Of a DNA stretch of 64,000 bases, positions 18,968 through 27,549 are shown one piece after another. Source of the DNA: Gilliamella sp. App6-5 (lineage in GTDB: Bacteria > Pseudomonadota > Gammaproteobacteria > Enterobacterales > Orbaceae); the NCBI RefSeq assembly GCF_001690525.1, contig NZ_LZGT01000069.1, positions 24,784 through 88,783 of the forward strand. The letters are read 5' to 3'. The first letter of the stretch is position 1, and the number at the start of each line of letters is the position of its first letter. The notes beneath the pieces are model-generated. The model was not told the origin of the DNA. It made no database searches and worked only from the letters and a program-made list of their open reading frames with translations. The position numbers were made by a program, and so were the translations under genes.

Positions 18968-18969
18968 GT

Positions 18970-19656
18970 TTATCTGCCTTGGTCGGCACTACACATTGAA
19001 GTTTGCAAAATTTGCATCGTAAACGTTTTTTTTAAATAAAACCCGCGTGGACGCGTTAAAATAATTTGCCCTTTTTCACCCACTGCTTCGGTCAAAGATT
19101 GCCCATTGGCTGCTTTAGGTCTAATTTGTAAATAAGTGCCATATCGAGCCGTAATTTTTTCAACGTGCCCTAGCGCTATCATATCCATTAATTCTTCCCA
19201 GTCTTGTTTGAGCTGTTGTTCTTGTTCTTCAGTTGGTGTCCATAAAATAGGTTTTCCAACTTTGCGATGTGAAAGTGGAATGGTTCTTTCTCCCTCTATT
19301 GGGATCCAAAGCACTTTGGCAAGCTTGTATCTAACATGGCTTGTTTCCCAAATAACACCATGATTAGCCATTAATGGCGCGACACTGACAAAGGTCGTTT
19401 CTAATGGTTTACCTTGCTTATCAACAGGAATCGTTTTTAGCTCTATCCCCAGATTGGCAAAATCTTGCTCAGCTTTACTGCCAGCATTTGCACCTAAAAA
19501 TGTTTCGATAAGGTTACCTACCCAACCTTTTTGTTTATTTAAGTTATCGGGTATCGTGATGTTTAAGTATTGTGCTATTTCACCAAAAGAATATCCTGCA
19601 ACTAATTGTGCACGATTTAATAGCTCTTGCTCACTTTTTGGAGTAGATAATATCAT
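18970..19656 (-). CDS. mutH: MutH, methyl-directed mismatch repair endonuclease
   Basis: 228 residues (E. coli 229). The catalytic triad D-x6-E-x-K is present at D65, E72 and K74. Nicks the unmethylated GATC strand after MutS/MutL activation, implying Dam methylation in this organism. The C-terminal segment ([11 protein letters not shown]) is conserved. Separated by 79 bases from the next leftward gene. Confidence 0.97.
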   Translation of the reverse strand: MILSTPKSEQELLNRAQLVAGYSFGEIAQYLNITIPDNLNKQKGWVGNLIETFLGANAGSKAEQDFANLGIELKTIPVDKQGKPLETTFVSVAPLMANHGVIWETSHVRYKLAKVLWIPIEGERTIPLSHRKVGKPILWTPTEEQEQQLKQDWEELMDMIALGHVEKITARYGTYLQIRPKAANGQSLTEAVGEKGQIILTRPRGFYLKKTFTMQILQTSMCSADQGR

Positions 19657-19735
19657 TACAGAGGAATTTAAACTGACTTACCAATAAATCAAACAGCCAA
19701 AAAAGCTTGGCTGCGAATAAGAAAATTTATATCAA

Positions 19736-20284
19736 TTAACTTAACTTTTCAACCCAAGTAGCATAAGTATTAATAAATAATGATAAAAATTCTTTGCTTT
19801 TTTCGGTAATATTGCCTTGTGCATCAAAGGCAGTACTTACACCGCCAAAATAAGCTTCTGGTTGTTGCAATGTTGGCATATCAAGGAACACTAAAGATTG
19901 ACGTAATTGATGATTTGCCCCAAATCCACCAATTGCACCTGGAGAAACCGAAATAATTGCAGCCGGTTTTTTTGACCAAATACTTTTACCATAAGGGCGG
20001 GATCCCACATCTATTGCATTTTTGATAACTGCTGGCAAGCCGCGATTATATTCAGGTGTTACAAAAATTGCACCTTGACATTCTGCTAATTCTTGACGGA
20101 AACGAGTATAAGAGGCAGGCGGGGTATCAGTATCAATATCTTCATTATATAAAGGTAAATCGCCAATTTGAATAATTTGTAACGAAAGTGATGGTGGTGC
20201 AATTTTCTGAAAAACTTTTGCCACTTTTAAGTTATAAGAGTCTTTACGTAAACTCCCAACTAATACAGCAATTTTTTTACTCAT
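19736..20284 (-). CDS. NADPH-dependent FMN reductase (ChrR/YieF-like quinone/chromate reductase)
   Basis: 182 residues from the ATG at 20284, which is preceded by TGGAG at proper spacing; a longer frame to 20317 is unsupported. Flavodoxin-like fold with the FMN-phosphate loop GSLRKDSYN, the TPEYNRGLPAVIKNAID signature and an LRQSLVFLDMP segment, all as in E. coli ChrR/YieF. Family role is obligate two-electron reduction of quinones, and of chromate, as an antioxidant. It sits 71 bases downstream of dps in the same direction, consistent with a shared oxidative-stress function. Confidence 0.88.
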   Translation of the reverse strand: MSKKIAVLVGSLRKDSYNLKVAKVFQKIAPPSLSLQIIQIGDLPLYNEDIDTDTPPASYTRFRQELAECQGAIFVTPEYNRGLPAVIKNAIDVGSRPYGKSIWSKKPAAIISVSPGAIGGFGANHQLRQSLVFLDMPTLQQPEAYFGGVSTAFDAQGNITEKSKEFLSLFINTYATWVEKLS

Positions 20285-20355
20285 CTTAAATCTCCACTTA
20301 GTTTTAATAAGAGGCATTGAATATGCCTCTTATTATTGTCATTAATAATTATTTA

Positions 20356-20892
20356 TTAATGTCCTGATGAGTCGACTTTTCGGCCGGCTTCAAATAAGAA
20401 CCATGCACGTTTTTCAGTTTGATCTATCCATTCTTCAATTAAACTTGCAGTTGCTGTGTCATTGTATTTACCACAAATATCATGGGCTACACGCATGCGT
20501 TCTGTTAGTCTCACATTATCTTGGCAAAGTTCGGCAAGCATATCTGATGGTTCAACAAAATCAGCATTATTATCAGAAATACTTTGCAATTTAGCGATAT
20601 GACCAATTGAACGTAGTGTTGTACCACCTAATTTACGGACACGTTCCGCAATAGGATCTGTCATTGCAAATAACTCATCACCATGATCATCTAACATTAA
20701 GTGGTAATCACGGAAATGAGGGCCACTCACATGCCAGTGGAAGTTTTTGGTTTTTAAATATAAAGCAAATACATCTGCTAAAACAGAATTCATTGCTCCA
20801 GAAATATCTTTTGATGCCTGTTGACCTAAATCAGTTGGAAACAAAATCGCTGCTTGTTGTAGCTTTTTAGCAGAAGTCGTACTTTTAGCCAT
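20356..20892 (-). CDS. dps: Dps, DNA-protecting ferritin-like protein
   Basis: 178 residues. Ferritin-like four-helix bundle with the Dps ferroxidase signature: FHWHVSGPHF, then H-x-x-x-D-x-x-x-D-E-L-F and RVRKLGG. The N-terminus is lysine-rich, as in DNA-binding Dps. Oxidises and stores iron with H2O2 and compacts DNA. AGGAG lies just upstream of the start. Divergent from the sorbitol operon. Confidence 0.95.
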   Translation of the reverse strand: MAKSTTSAKKLQQAAILFPTDLGQQASKDISGAMNSVLADVFALYLKTKNFHWHVSGPHFRDYHLMLDDHGDELFAMTDPIAERVRKLGGTTLRSIGHIAKLQSISDNNADFVEPSDMLAELCQDNVRLTERMRVAHDICGKYNDTATASLIEEWIDQTEKRAWFLFEAGRKVDSSGH

Positions 20893-21046
20893 GATATATT
20901 CTCCTTTAAATTGAATAATAAATACCCGTATTGATAAAATTACGCCAACTTAATGTTAATGTCCAATAAAAAAAGTTAATTTTTTACTATCATTGCTATT
21001 TCAGTAACCTATGATTCTTTTTTCATTTATTTCTTATTTTTATCTT

Positions 21047-21087
21047 TTTGAAATATTTTCTTTCAAAATAAAAGAAAATATTTCAAA
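21047..21087. promoter_or_regulatory. 17-bp perfect inverted repeat in the srl promoter region
   Basis: Arms 21047-21063 and 21071-21087 are exact reverse complements with a 7-base spacer; each arm holds GAAATATTTTC, itself nearly palindromic. It ends 76 bases before the srlA start codon. It is likely the operator of the DeoR-type repressor SrlR (24476). A terminator role is less likely because no gene ends upstream on this strand. Confidence 0.6.
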
Positions 21088-21089
21088 TT

Positions 21090-21105
21090 GTGATCTAACT
21101 AAAAG
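21090..21105 (+). promoter_or_regulatory. Possible CRP half-site upstream of srlA
   Basis: TGTGATCTAACTAAAA: a perfect left half (TGTGA) and a poor right half. E. coli srl is CRP-activated, so a weak site is plausible but not secure. Confidence 0.3.
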
Positions 21106-21163
21106 TTTTTCTGTTTCTTAGTTGATATTATTTGCTCGAAATTTAACAAAAATAGGAGGAAAT

Positions 21164-21712
21164 ATGATCGACGTTATTTCATTTGGTGCTGAATGGTTTA
21201 TTGGTTTATTCCAAGAAGGAGGCAAAGTATTCGTTGGAATGGTAACGGGGATTTTACCGCTATTAATTTCACTGCTTGTTGTCATGAATGCGATTATTAA
21301 ATTTATTGGACAAGAACGTATCGAGCGTTTAGCTCAAGCGTGTGCTGGCAATCCTATCTCTCGATATCTTTTATTGCCATTAATAGGCACTTTTGTTTTT
21401 TGTAATCCAATGACATTAAGCTTAGGTCGTTTTATGCCAGAGTTTTACAAACCAAGTTATTACGCTGCATCTTCTTATAGTTGTCATTCAATGAATGGAT
21501 TATTTCCCCATGTTAACCCTGGTGAACTATTTGTTTATTTAGGTATTGCTGCTGGTTTAACAAAATTAGGTCTGCCACTCGGTCCCCTTGCCGTGAGCTA
21601 TTTTCTTGTTGGTTTAATCACTAACTTTTTTAGAGGTTGGATTACTGACTTTTGCACCGCCATTTTTGAAAGAAAAATGGGGATTAAATTAGAAAGAAAA
21701 GTTCATTTATAA
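21164..21712 (+). CDS. srlA: SrlA, sorbitol (glucitol) PTS EIIC component
   Basis: 182 residues from the ATG at 21164, preceded by a strong AGGAGG; it aligns with the E. coli SrlA start. Conserved blocks include [32 protein letters not shown] and [13 protein letters not shown]. Multi-spanning inner-membrane channel part of the sorbitol phosphotransferase system. First gene of srlA-E-B-D-M-R. Confidence 0.96.
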   Translation: MIDVISFGAEWFIGLFQEGGKVFVGMVTGILPLLISLLVVMNAIIKFIGQERIERLAQACAGNPISRYLLLPLIGTFVFCNPMTLSLGRFMPEFYKPSYYAASSYSCHSMNGLFPHVNPGELFVYLGIAAGLTKLGLPLGPLAVSYFLVGLITNFFRGWITDFCTAIFERKMGIKLERKVHL

Positions 21713-21733
21713 ATAATCATAAGGAATATCAAA

Positions 21734-22741
21734 ATGGTTAAATTTATTCGAATTGAAAAAGGTGAATCAGGTTGGGGCGGTCCATTAGAGCTTCCTGTCA
21801 TTGACGGTAAAAAGATTGTTTATATCGCCGCAGGAACAAAGCCAGCCATCGTTGACACATTAACCGAATTAACGGGGTGGGAGGCAATTGATGGTTTTAA
21901 AGAAGGTGAGCCACCTAAAGATGAAATTGGTGTTGCTGTGATTGACTGTGGTGGCACGTTACGTTGTGGTATCTACCCTAAAAATCTTATTCCAACTATC
22001 AATATTCACGCAACCGGTAAATCGGGTCCACTTGCTCAATATATCATTGAGGATATTTATGTTTCAGCGGTAAAACCCCACAATATCACGTTGATAGAAA
22101 AAGAAAGTGATTTAGTAAGTGAAACACCATCAGCAGTTAAAGCATCACCAATACATAATACATCGTCTGAATTTAAAGAATATGATAGCAGTAAGAAAAT
22201 TACTGAACAAAGCGATGGATTATTAGCAAAAATTGGTATTGGTATGGGATCGGGCGTTGCTGTTTTCTTCCAAGCTGGTCGTGACACTATTGATACTGTA
22301 CTTAAAACCATACTTCCTTTCATGGCGTTTGTCTCTGCAATTATTGGAATCATTATTGCATCAGGTTTGGGTAACTTTATCGCTCATGGTTTAGTTCCGC
22401 TAGCGAATAACCCAATTGGGCTTATCATTTTAGCCTTGATTTGTTCTTTTCCATTACTTTCACCATTTTTAGGACCCGGTGCGGTTATTGCGCAAGTTAT
22501 TGGTACGTTAGTTGGGGTGCAAATTGGTCTTGGTAATATTCCTCCTCATTTAGCATTGCCAGCATTGTTTGCAATTAATGCGCAAGCCGCATGTGACTTT
22601 ATTCCTGTTGGTTTATCACTTGCTGAAGCGAAACAAGATACAGTACGTGTCGGCGTTCCCTCTGTGCTTGTTGGCCGCTTTTTAACTGGTGCTCCGACAG
22701 TATTAACGGCATGGGCTGTTTCGTTATTTATATATCACTAA
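21734..22741 (+). CDS. srlE: SrlE, sorbitol PTS EIIB-C2 component
   Basis: 335 residues. Cytoplasmic IIB part (about residues 1-170) with the phospho-acceptor region [16 protein letters not shown], then a membrane part with [20 protein letters not shown] and [14 protein letters not shown]. The linker near residues 125-160 differs from E. coli. Transfers phosphate from SrlB to incoming sorbitol. 21 bases after srlA, with its own AAGGAA. Confidence 0.96.
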   Translation: MVKFIRIEKGESGWGGPLELPVIDGKKIVYIAAGTKPAIVDTLTELTGWEAIDGFKEGEPPKDEIGVAVIDCGGTLRCGIYPKNLIPTINIHATGKSGPLAQYIIEDIYVSAVKPHNITLIEKESDLVSETPSAVKASPIHNTSSEFKEYDSSKKITEQSDGLLAKIGIGMGSGVAVFFQAGRDTIDTVLKTILPFMAFVSAIIGIIIASGLGNFIAHGLVPLANNPIGLIILALICSFPLLSPFLGPGAVIAQVIGTLVGVQIGLGNIPPHLALPALFAINAQAACDFIPVGLSLAEAKQDTVRVGVPSVLVGRFLTGAPTVLTAWAVSLFIYH

Positions 22742-22767
22742 CCATTTCGAATAGTTAAGAGGGTTAA

Positions 22768-23139
22768 ATGATGTCAAAGACTATTTATCAATCAAAAATT
22801 AACCATATTGGCGAGTTTGCCCAAGAAGCTTTAGCCGATGGCATGTTAATCCTATTTAAGGATGGCGCGCCATCAGACTTAGCGGATTATTGTTTTGTTC
22901 ATAGCCACGATGATTTTCAGCAAGAACTACAAGTAGGACAAGCACTGCAATTAGGCAATCAAAGTTATCTCATCACTTCGGTTGGCGAAGTTGCCAATGC
23001 TAATTTTCGTGAATTAGGGCACATCACATTAAAGTTTGATGGTAACCATGAGGCTGAGCTACCAGGAAACGTTCACCTAGATGGACAATGCCCAAATCAG
23101 CTTTCTGTTGGTGATGAAATTAAAATTTTAAATCGATGA
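22768..23139 (+). CDS. srlB: SrlB, sorbitol PTS EIIA component
   Basis: 123 residues (alternative start one codon on). Conserved MLILFKDGAPSDLADYCF and the ELGHITLKFDG segment match E. coli SrlB. The FVHSHDD region carries the expected phosphohistidine area. Cytoplasmic; passes phosphate from HPr to SrlE. Confidence 0.94.
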   Translation: MMSKTIYQSKINHIGEFAQEALADGMLILFKDGAPSDLADYCFVHSHDDFQQELQVGQALQLGNQSYLITSVGEVANANFRELGHITLKFDGNHEAELPGNVHLDGQCPNQLSVGDEIKILNR

Positions 23140-23149
23140 GGATATAAAA

Positions 23150-23929
23150 ATGAAACAAGTCGCAGTTATTATAGGTGGGGGACAAACCCTAGGAGAATTC
23201 TTATGTAATGGTATTGCTGATGCTGGATATCATGTTGTTGTTGCTGATTTGAATATGGACAATGCCAATAAAGTCGCTGATGCAATTAATCAAAAGCATG
23301 GTGCGGGCACTGCAAAAGGATTTGGAGTTGACGCTACAAACGAAGAAAGTGTACTGCAATTAGCGCAAGATGTTGATGATGTGTTTAAACGTGTTGATTT
23401 AATGGTGTATAGCGCAGGCGTTGCAAAAGCAGCACCTATTACCCATTTTGCATTGAATGATTTTCAGTTATCAGTCAATGTTAATCTCACTGGTTATTTT
23501 TTATGTGCACGTGAATTTGCCAAATTAATGATCAAATACAATACGCAAGGTCGCATTATTCAAATTAACTCAAAATCAGGTAAAGTGGGCAGTAAACATA
23601 ATTCAGGATACAGTGCTGCCAAATTTGGGGGGGTCGGGTTAACACAATCTTTAGCTTTAGATCTTGCTGATCATGGTATTACCGTTAACTCGTTGATGCT
23701 GGGTAATTTGCTTAAATCACCCATGTTCCAATCATTATTACCTCAATATGCAAAGAAACTAGGTATCCCAGAAAATCAAGTTGAACAAGTCTATATTGAT
23801 AAAGTGCCACTCAAACGCGGTTGCGATTACCTAGATGTGCTTAATGTCTTGTTATTTTATGCAAGTGATAAAGCCTCTTATTGCACAGGGCAATCAATCA
23901 ACATTACTGGTGGACAAGTGATGTTCTAG
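23150..23929 (+). CDS. srlD: SrlD, sorbitol-6-phosphate 2-dehydrogenase
   Basis: 259 residues, short-chain dehydrogenase fold: nucleotide-binding GGGQTLG, catalytic Tyr/Lys in SGYSAAKFG, and an upstream Ser in the INSKSGKVG segment. Oxidises sorbitol-6-phosphate to fructose-6-phosphate with NAD. 10 bases after srlB with GAGGA before the start. The C-terminus ends GQVMF as in E. coli. Confidence 0.95.
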   Translation: MKQVAVIIGGGQTLGEFLCNGIADAGYHVVVADLNMDNANKVADAINQKHGAGTAKGFGVDATNEESVLQLAQDVDDVFKRVDLMVYSAGVAKAAPITHFALNDFQLSVNVNLTGYFLCAREFAKLMIKYNTQGRIIQINSKSGKVGSKHNSGYSAAKFGGVGLTQSLALDLADHGITVNSLMLGNLLKSPMFQSLLPQYAKKLGIPENQVEQVYIDKVPLKRGCDYLDVLNVLLFYASDKASYCTGQSINITGGQVMF

Positions 23930-23942
23930 GTAAAATATAGTG

Positions 23943-23970
23943 TGCGGAAATTTTGTAAAAAATTTTCGCA
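23943..23970 (+). promoter_or_regulatory. Hairpin between srlD and srlM
   Basis: 12-bp stem with one G-U pair (23943-23954 with 23959-23970), 4-base loop, 14 bases after the srlD stop. There is no T tract, so it looks like an mRNA stabiliser or attenuator that would lower expression of the regulators srlM/srlR relative to the enzymes. Confidence 0.45.
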
Positions 23971-24005
23971 TTGCTATTCTAATCAAGCTTAAATGGAGTC
24001 CATAT

Positions 24006-24374
24006 ATGAATATGACCACCTCTTTAATTGTTATCGCACTTATTGTTTGGTGTATTCAAATCATATTTAGTTGGCTTCAGATCCGTCGTTTTAATCAAGC
24101 TTTTTTAGCGATGAAAAAAGGAGCTTATTTAGGGGTTGGCCGCAGCAAAACAAAGCGATTTAGACCAAGGGTATTAATTGCTATTTCATTAGATGAACAC
24201 CAAATTGTTATCGATTCAGTATTAATGAAAGGCATCACTGTGTTTGCTTTACCAAAACCCATTGCTCAATTACATGGTTTATCTATCACTGATATCATTC
24301 CTGCAAATATTTTCCCAAATGATCCTGTTAGTCAAAGTGCCTTGACTGTAGCGTTAACCGCAAATAAAAAATAA
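24006..24374 (+). CDS. srlM: SrlM (GutM), sorbitol operon activator
   Basis: 122 residues from the ATG at 24006, which has GGAG 7 bases upstream; the longer frame from 23940 overlaps the hairpin. One N-terminal hydrophobic helix, then a basic segment GVGRSKTKRFRPRV typical of GutM. Described in E. coli as a transcriptional activator of the glucitol operon. The N-terminal membrane segment is a family feature. Confidence 0.88.
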   Translation: MNMTTSLIVIALIVWCIQIIFSWLQIRRFNQAFLAMKKGAYLGVGRSKTKRFRPRVLIAISLDEHQIVIDSVLMKGITVFALPKPIAQLHGLSITDIIPANIFPNDPVSQSALTVALTANKK

Positions 24375-24475
24375 TTAACTTTTATTTTGAAAAATATTCC
24401 CTTTTATTGTGAAATAATATATTTTAAAGTGATTTTATGTATGATGCGTGTCGATAATGGTAATGGGATTTAATT

Positions 24476-25255
24476 GTGAAAGTGAAGCAACGACAAACAG
24501 CGATTCTGGAATATCTACAAAAAAATGGGCAAATCAGCGTAGAAGAGTTGGCCGAGCATTTTAAAACAACAGGGACAACCATTCGTAAAGATCTCACCCA
24601 ACTGCATGAAAGTGGTTTAGTTTTGCGTACATACGGCGGAGCAATGCTGAATCGAGAGGTTGGCGATAGAGCCATAGATCATAAAACCTATATTAACACG
24701 GCACAAAAAAAAGCCATAGCAGAAGAAGCCGCTAAATTAATTCATGAGGGCGACTCAATTATTTTTGATGCAGGAAGCACGGTTGCGCAAATGATCCCCA
24801 TGTTAGCAAGGTTTAATAATTTAACGATTATGACCAATAGTTTGCATATGGTCAATGAGTTGGTTGCTAATGATAATGATCAAACGATTATTTTAACGGG
24901 CGGAACGTTTCGTCGAAAATCGGCCTCTTTCCATAGTAATAACGCTTTAGCCATCGCGGCATTTGAATCTTATACTTTCGATAAGCTGTTTATGGGCGCT
25001 GATGGGGTGGATTTAATAGGTGGCGTGACAACGTTTAACGAAAGTTATCATGGCAGTGTAGCTATGAGCAAAGCTGCTGCTAAGTTAATTTTGTTAGTTG
25101 ACTCCTCAAAATTTGGTCGCCGTAGCCCCAATGTTGTTTGTGATTTAAGTGCTGTCGATACGATCATTACTGATGATAATTTAGATAATAAATATTATGA
25201 TGCACTGACCCAAAAAGGCATTAAAGTTATTAAAGTCAAGACCAACGAAACATAA
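24476..25255 (+). CDS. srlR: SrlR (GutR), DeoR-family repressor of the sorbitol operon
   Basis: 259 residues starting at GTG (24476) with GGGA upstream; the N-terminus [15 protein letters not shown] aligns with E. coli SrlR. DeoR winged HTH (residues 1-57, including [10 protein letters not shown]) and a sugar-phosphate-binding domain ([46 protein letters not shown]). Expected to repress srl genes until a sorbitol-derived inducer binds. The E. coli downstream gene gutQ is absent. Confidence 0.94.
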   Translation: MKVKQRQTAILEYLQKNGQISVEELAEHFKTTGTTIRKDLTQLHESGLVLRTYGGAMLNREVGDRAIDHKTYINTAQKKAIAEEAAKLIHEGDSIIFDAGSTVAQMIPMLARFNNLTIMTNSLHMVNELVANDNDQTIILTGGTFRRKSASFHSNNALAIAAFESYTFDKLFMGADGVDLIGGVTTFNESYHGSVAMSKAAAKLILLVDSSKFGRRSPNVVCDLSAVDTIITDDNLDNKYYDALTQKGIKVIKVKTNET

Positions 25256-25801
25256 ATCAAGTCGATTTTGTCATAGAAATTTAACTATTTTTGAGGTTGG
25301 TTAAGAAGTTAATCTGCATAATAGCTATACTTTTATCTTTAGGAAAGCACTAGGCTGTTTACACTTTATGAGTAAATAATCCACTTAAAACTCATAAGGC
25401 ATTTTGACTTAAAATCACTTAAATTTTTGTTTTTCAGTTTTGAAGCTTCGAATATTTGCTGATTATGCTATATCGCCATTAAAGTGCGTTTCACGTTTTC
25501 TGCTTTCCTGTTTATTTAAAAGAATAGGTTTCGTCAATTTTGATCCATACGATAGTTATCACATTTAACTTTCATCTTAATAAATCTTAACAAAAAATTC
25601 GTATTACTTACTTTAAAATAATGTTTATAATGAATTCCGTTCTTTATTTGTGACTTATCGTCTTTTGAGTATTTTAGGTTTTTATTGCTCAATATTTTAT
25701 AGGGTATCACAAAAGGAATTTGATAAATTGCTGAATTTTATTTATTTAATTTTAGTAAATAAAAAAGAAAAATGAAAATATTGTGCAATCGGAAGTAGTT
25801 A
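25256..25801. other. Long intergenic region between srlR and the second secreted-protein pair
   Basis: 546 AT-rich bases. It holds the inverted partner (25375-25405) of the 31-base element at 14774-14804 (28 of 31 identical after reverse complement). Otherwise no gene, terminator or RNA recognised; the promoter of the gene at 25802 should lie near its end. Confidence 0.5.
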
Positions 25802-27394
25802 ATGATGAAACGAAAAGTCACATCTTTTGAGAAACTAACAAAACGAACCTCAACAGCATTATTGGGCTTAATAGTCTCAACTAAAGCTATTGCGCTATCG
25901 GCAACGACCACTAACATTATACAGGGGAGTGCACCTTATTTAAGTATGGATGGTGGCGTAACCAAGGCGATGAGTGAAGAAGGTTTGCTCGGTATAAAAT
26001 TCCCTGATGGTAGCGTGTATATTGCGCCAGGTGCAAATACCGATTTATATCCTGATGCAAAGGTAGATAATTCAAGCTTTAACACTCCTATAACATTACC
26101 CAGCGAAGCCAAAACCTTTGCTGATATTCAAACATTAGTACCATTAGCAGGTAATAGTCATTATCCTCGAATTGATCTGAATAATTTAATTGGTGAACCC
26201 TATAATTATTGGGGAGATGCCGATGGTGATGGAAATGCCAGCGCGACAGGTAGCCTAACAGTTGCATGGAAAAATGCCGATAATAAAGATATTACAGCCG
26301 AAATTAAAACTAATCCGAATAAATTATTAACGGCTTGTGATATGCCTTATCAACTGACCATTACGGCAACTAATGGTCACTTATCCACCGAATATGGCGT
26401 ACCACAAACCAGCACTTTTAATGATATCAGCCACACTTATTATTTGGGCGTTAAGGCGGACAAACCATCAGCCTGTTATGCGTATCCAAATAGCAAATAT
26501 GACGGTCGATTTTCAGATATAATGGATGGTCCTAATTGGGTGGCATTTGCAGGATTTAAAGTAAATGATGCCGATAAGCCCAGTGATAACTTCCCGACAA
26601 CAGGAGCAGATAATTTACATTTTTTCTTATTATTGTCAGGCATAACGGCAGAACAGATTATTGCCGCAAATGGTGCTACTGTTAGTGCGGAGAGTGGTCA
26701 TGGCGTCACCTTATCGCTTTCTGCCGACGAGGTAAATTGGAATGACGTGTATAATGAAAATGATAGAGAGCGTTGGAATGCGAGACCGATAGAGCTTAGA
26801 AGTGGTCTAAAGATAAAATTAAAAGGGCCAACGCTCGATTCAAAAGATAAGCGTTTTTCGCCGTCGGTATTTAAACTTTACGCAGATAATAGCCATACCC
26901 ATTTACTTTATAGCTTTAAGATAGAGCGTTGGTATATAAATAATCCCCCCACTATAAAAGAAAATGAGGAAGTAGTGTATAACTCGATGACACATGAACA
27001 AGCCATACAGTTTTGTCAAGGGTTAGATAGTCATTATCGTCTCCCCGATGTTAATGATTACACTAATAGCGATTATGCAGGTGGCGGTATACCAGGAATG
27101 GACTATTATTATCAACGACGCTTAAGTTTTAAACGTGGCAACCGTTGGGTTGGGGGATTATTTAATGAATGGGGGAATATGACTACTTTAGATCCATTAG
27201 ATGGTGAGGAGGCTGCTCTACAAAATGGTGAATACGCTGTTTTTTGGGACTGGAACGTGGGTCTTTCGGCTGGATTTTGGACGGCTACCCAATCTAAGCC
27301 TAATCAATATTTTTCTGTTGAACCCATGATGGGATCAGTAGGTGATTTTAATGAACCATGGAGAACTATACAAACAGCATGTGTCAGTCCTTAA
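25802..27394 (+). CDS. Secreted/surface protein, paralogue B1
   Basis: 530 residues with a long basic N-terminus and hydrophobic core ending near ALSA (residue 34). Motif order follows the family at 10343/12332: an I-I-Q-G-x-A-P-Y-L opening, STEYGVP, paired Cys, FPTTGADNLHFFLLL, then a C-terminal module with FCQGLDSHYRLPD, GGLFNEWG, FWTAT and terminal ACVSP. That C-terminal pattern resembles secreted lectin-like or DUF1566-type modules, where FWT(A/S)T and a final Cys are common. The first half is nearly identical to the next gene; the last 130 residues differ. Function unknown; probably a secreted binding protein. Confidence 0.7.
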   Translation: MMKRKVTSFEKLTKRTSTALLGLIVSTKAIALSATTTNIIQGSAPYLSMDGGVTKAMSEEGLLGIKFPDGSVYIAPGANTDLYPDAKVDNSSFNTPITLPSEAKTFADIQTLVPLAGNSHYPRIDLNNLIGEPYNYWGDADGDGNASATGSLTVAWKNADNKDITAEIKTNPNKLLTACDMPYQLTITATNGHLSTEYGVPQTSTFNDISHTYYLGVKADKPSACYAYPNSKYDGRFSDIMDGPNWVAFAGFKVNDADKPSDNFPTTGADNLHFFLLLSGITAEQIIAANGATVSAESGHGVTLSLSADEVNWNDVYNENDRERWNARPIELRSGLKIKLKGPTLDSKDKRFSPSVFKLYADNSHTHLLYSFKIERWYINNPPTIKENEEVVYNSMTHEQAIQFCQGLDSHYRLPDVNDYTNSDYAGGGIPGMDYYYQRRLSFKRGNRWVGGLFNEWGNMTTLDPLDGEEAALQNGEYAVFWDWNVGLSAGFWTATQSKPNQYFSVEPMMGSVGDFNEPWRTIQTACVSP

Positions 27395-27549
27395 AGGTGA
27401 TGATGTATTTCAGGTGTTTATAGCATGATTTTTACAAGACTATTCATAAAAAGGTGAGTAAACTATCAAAATTTATCTGGCGAATTAATTTGATTACATA
27501 AAAATAAATTAAGCTGAATAAGGCTTATATACGGAAATGGATAATAGTA

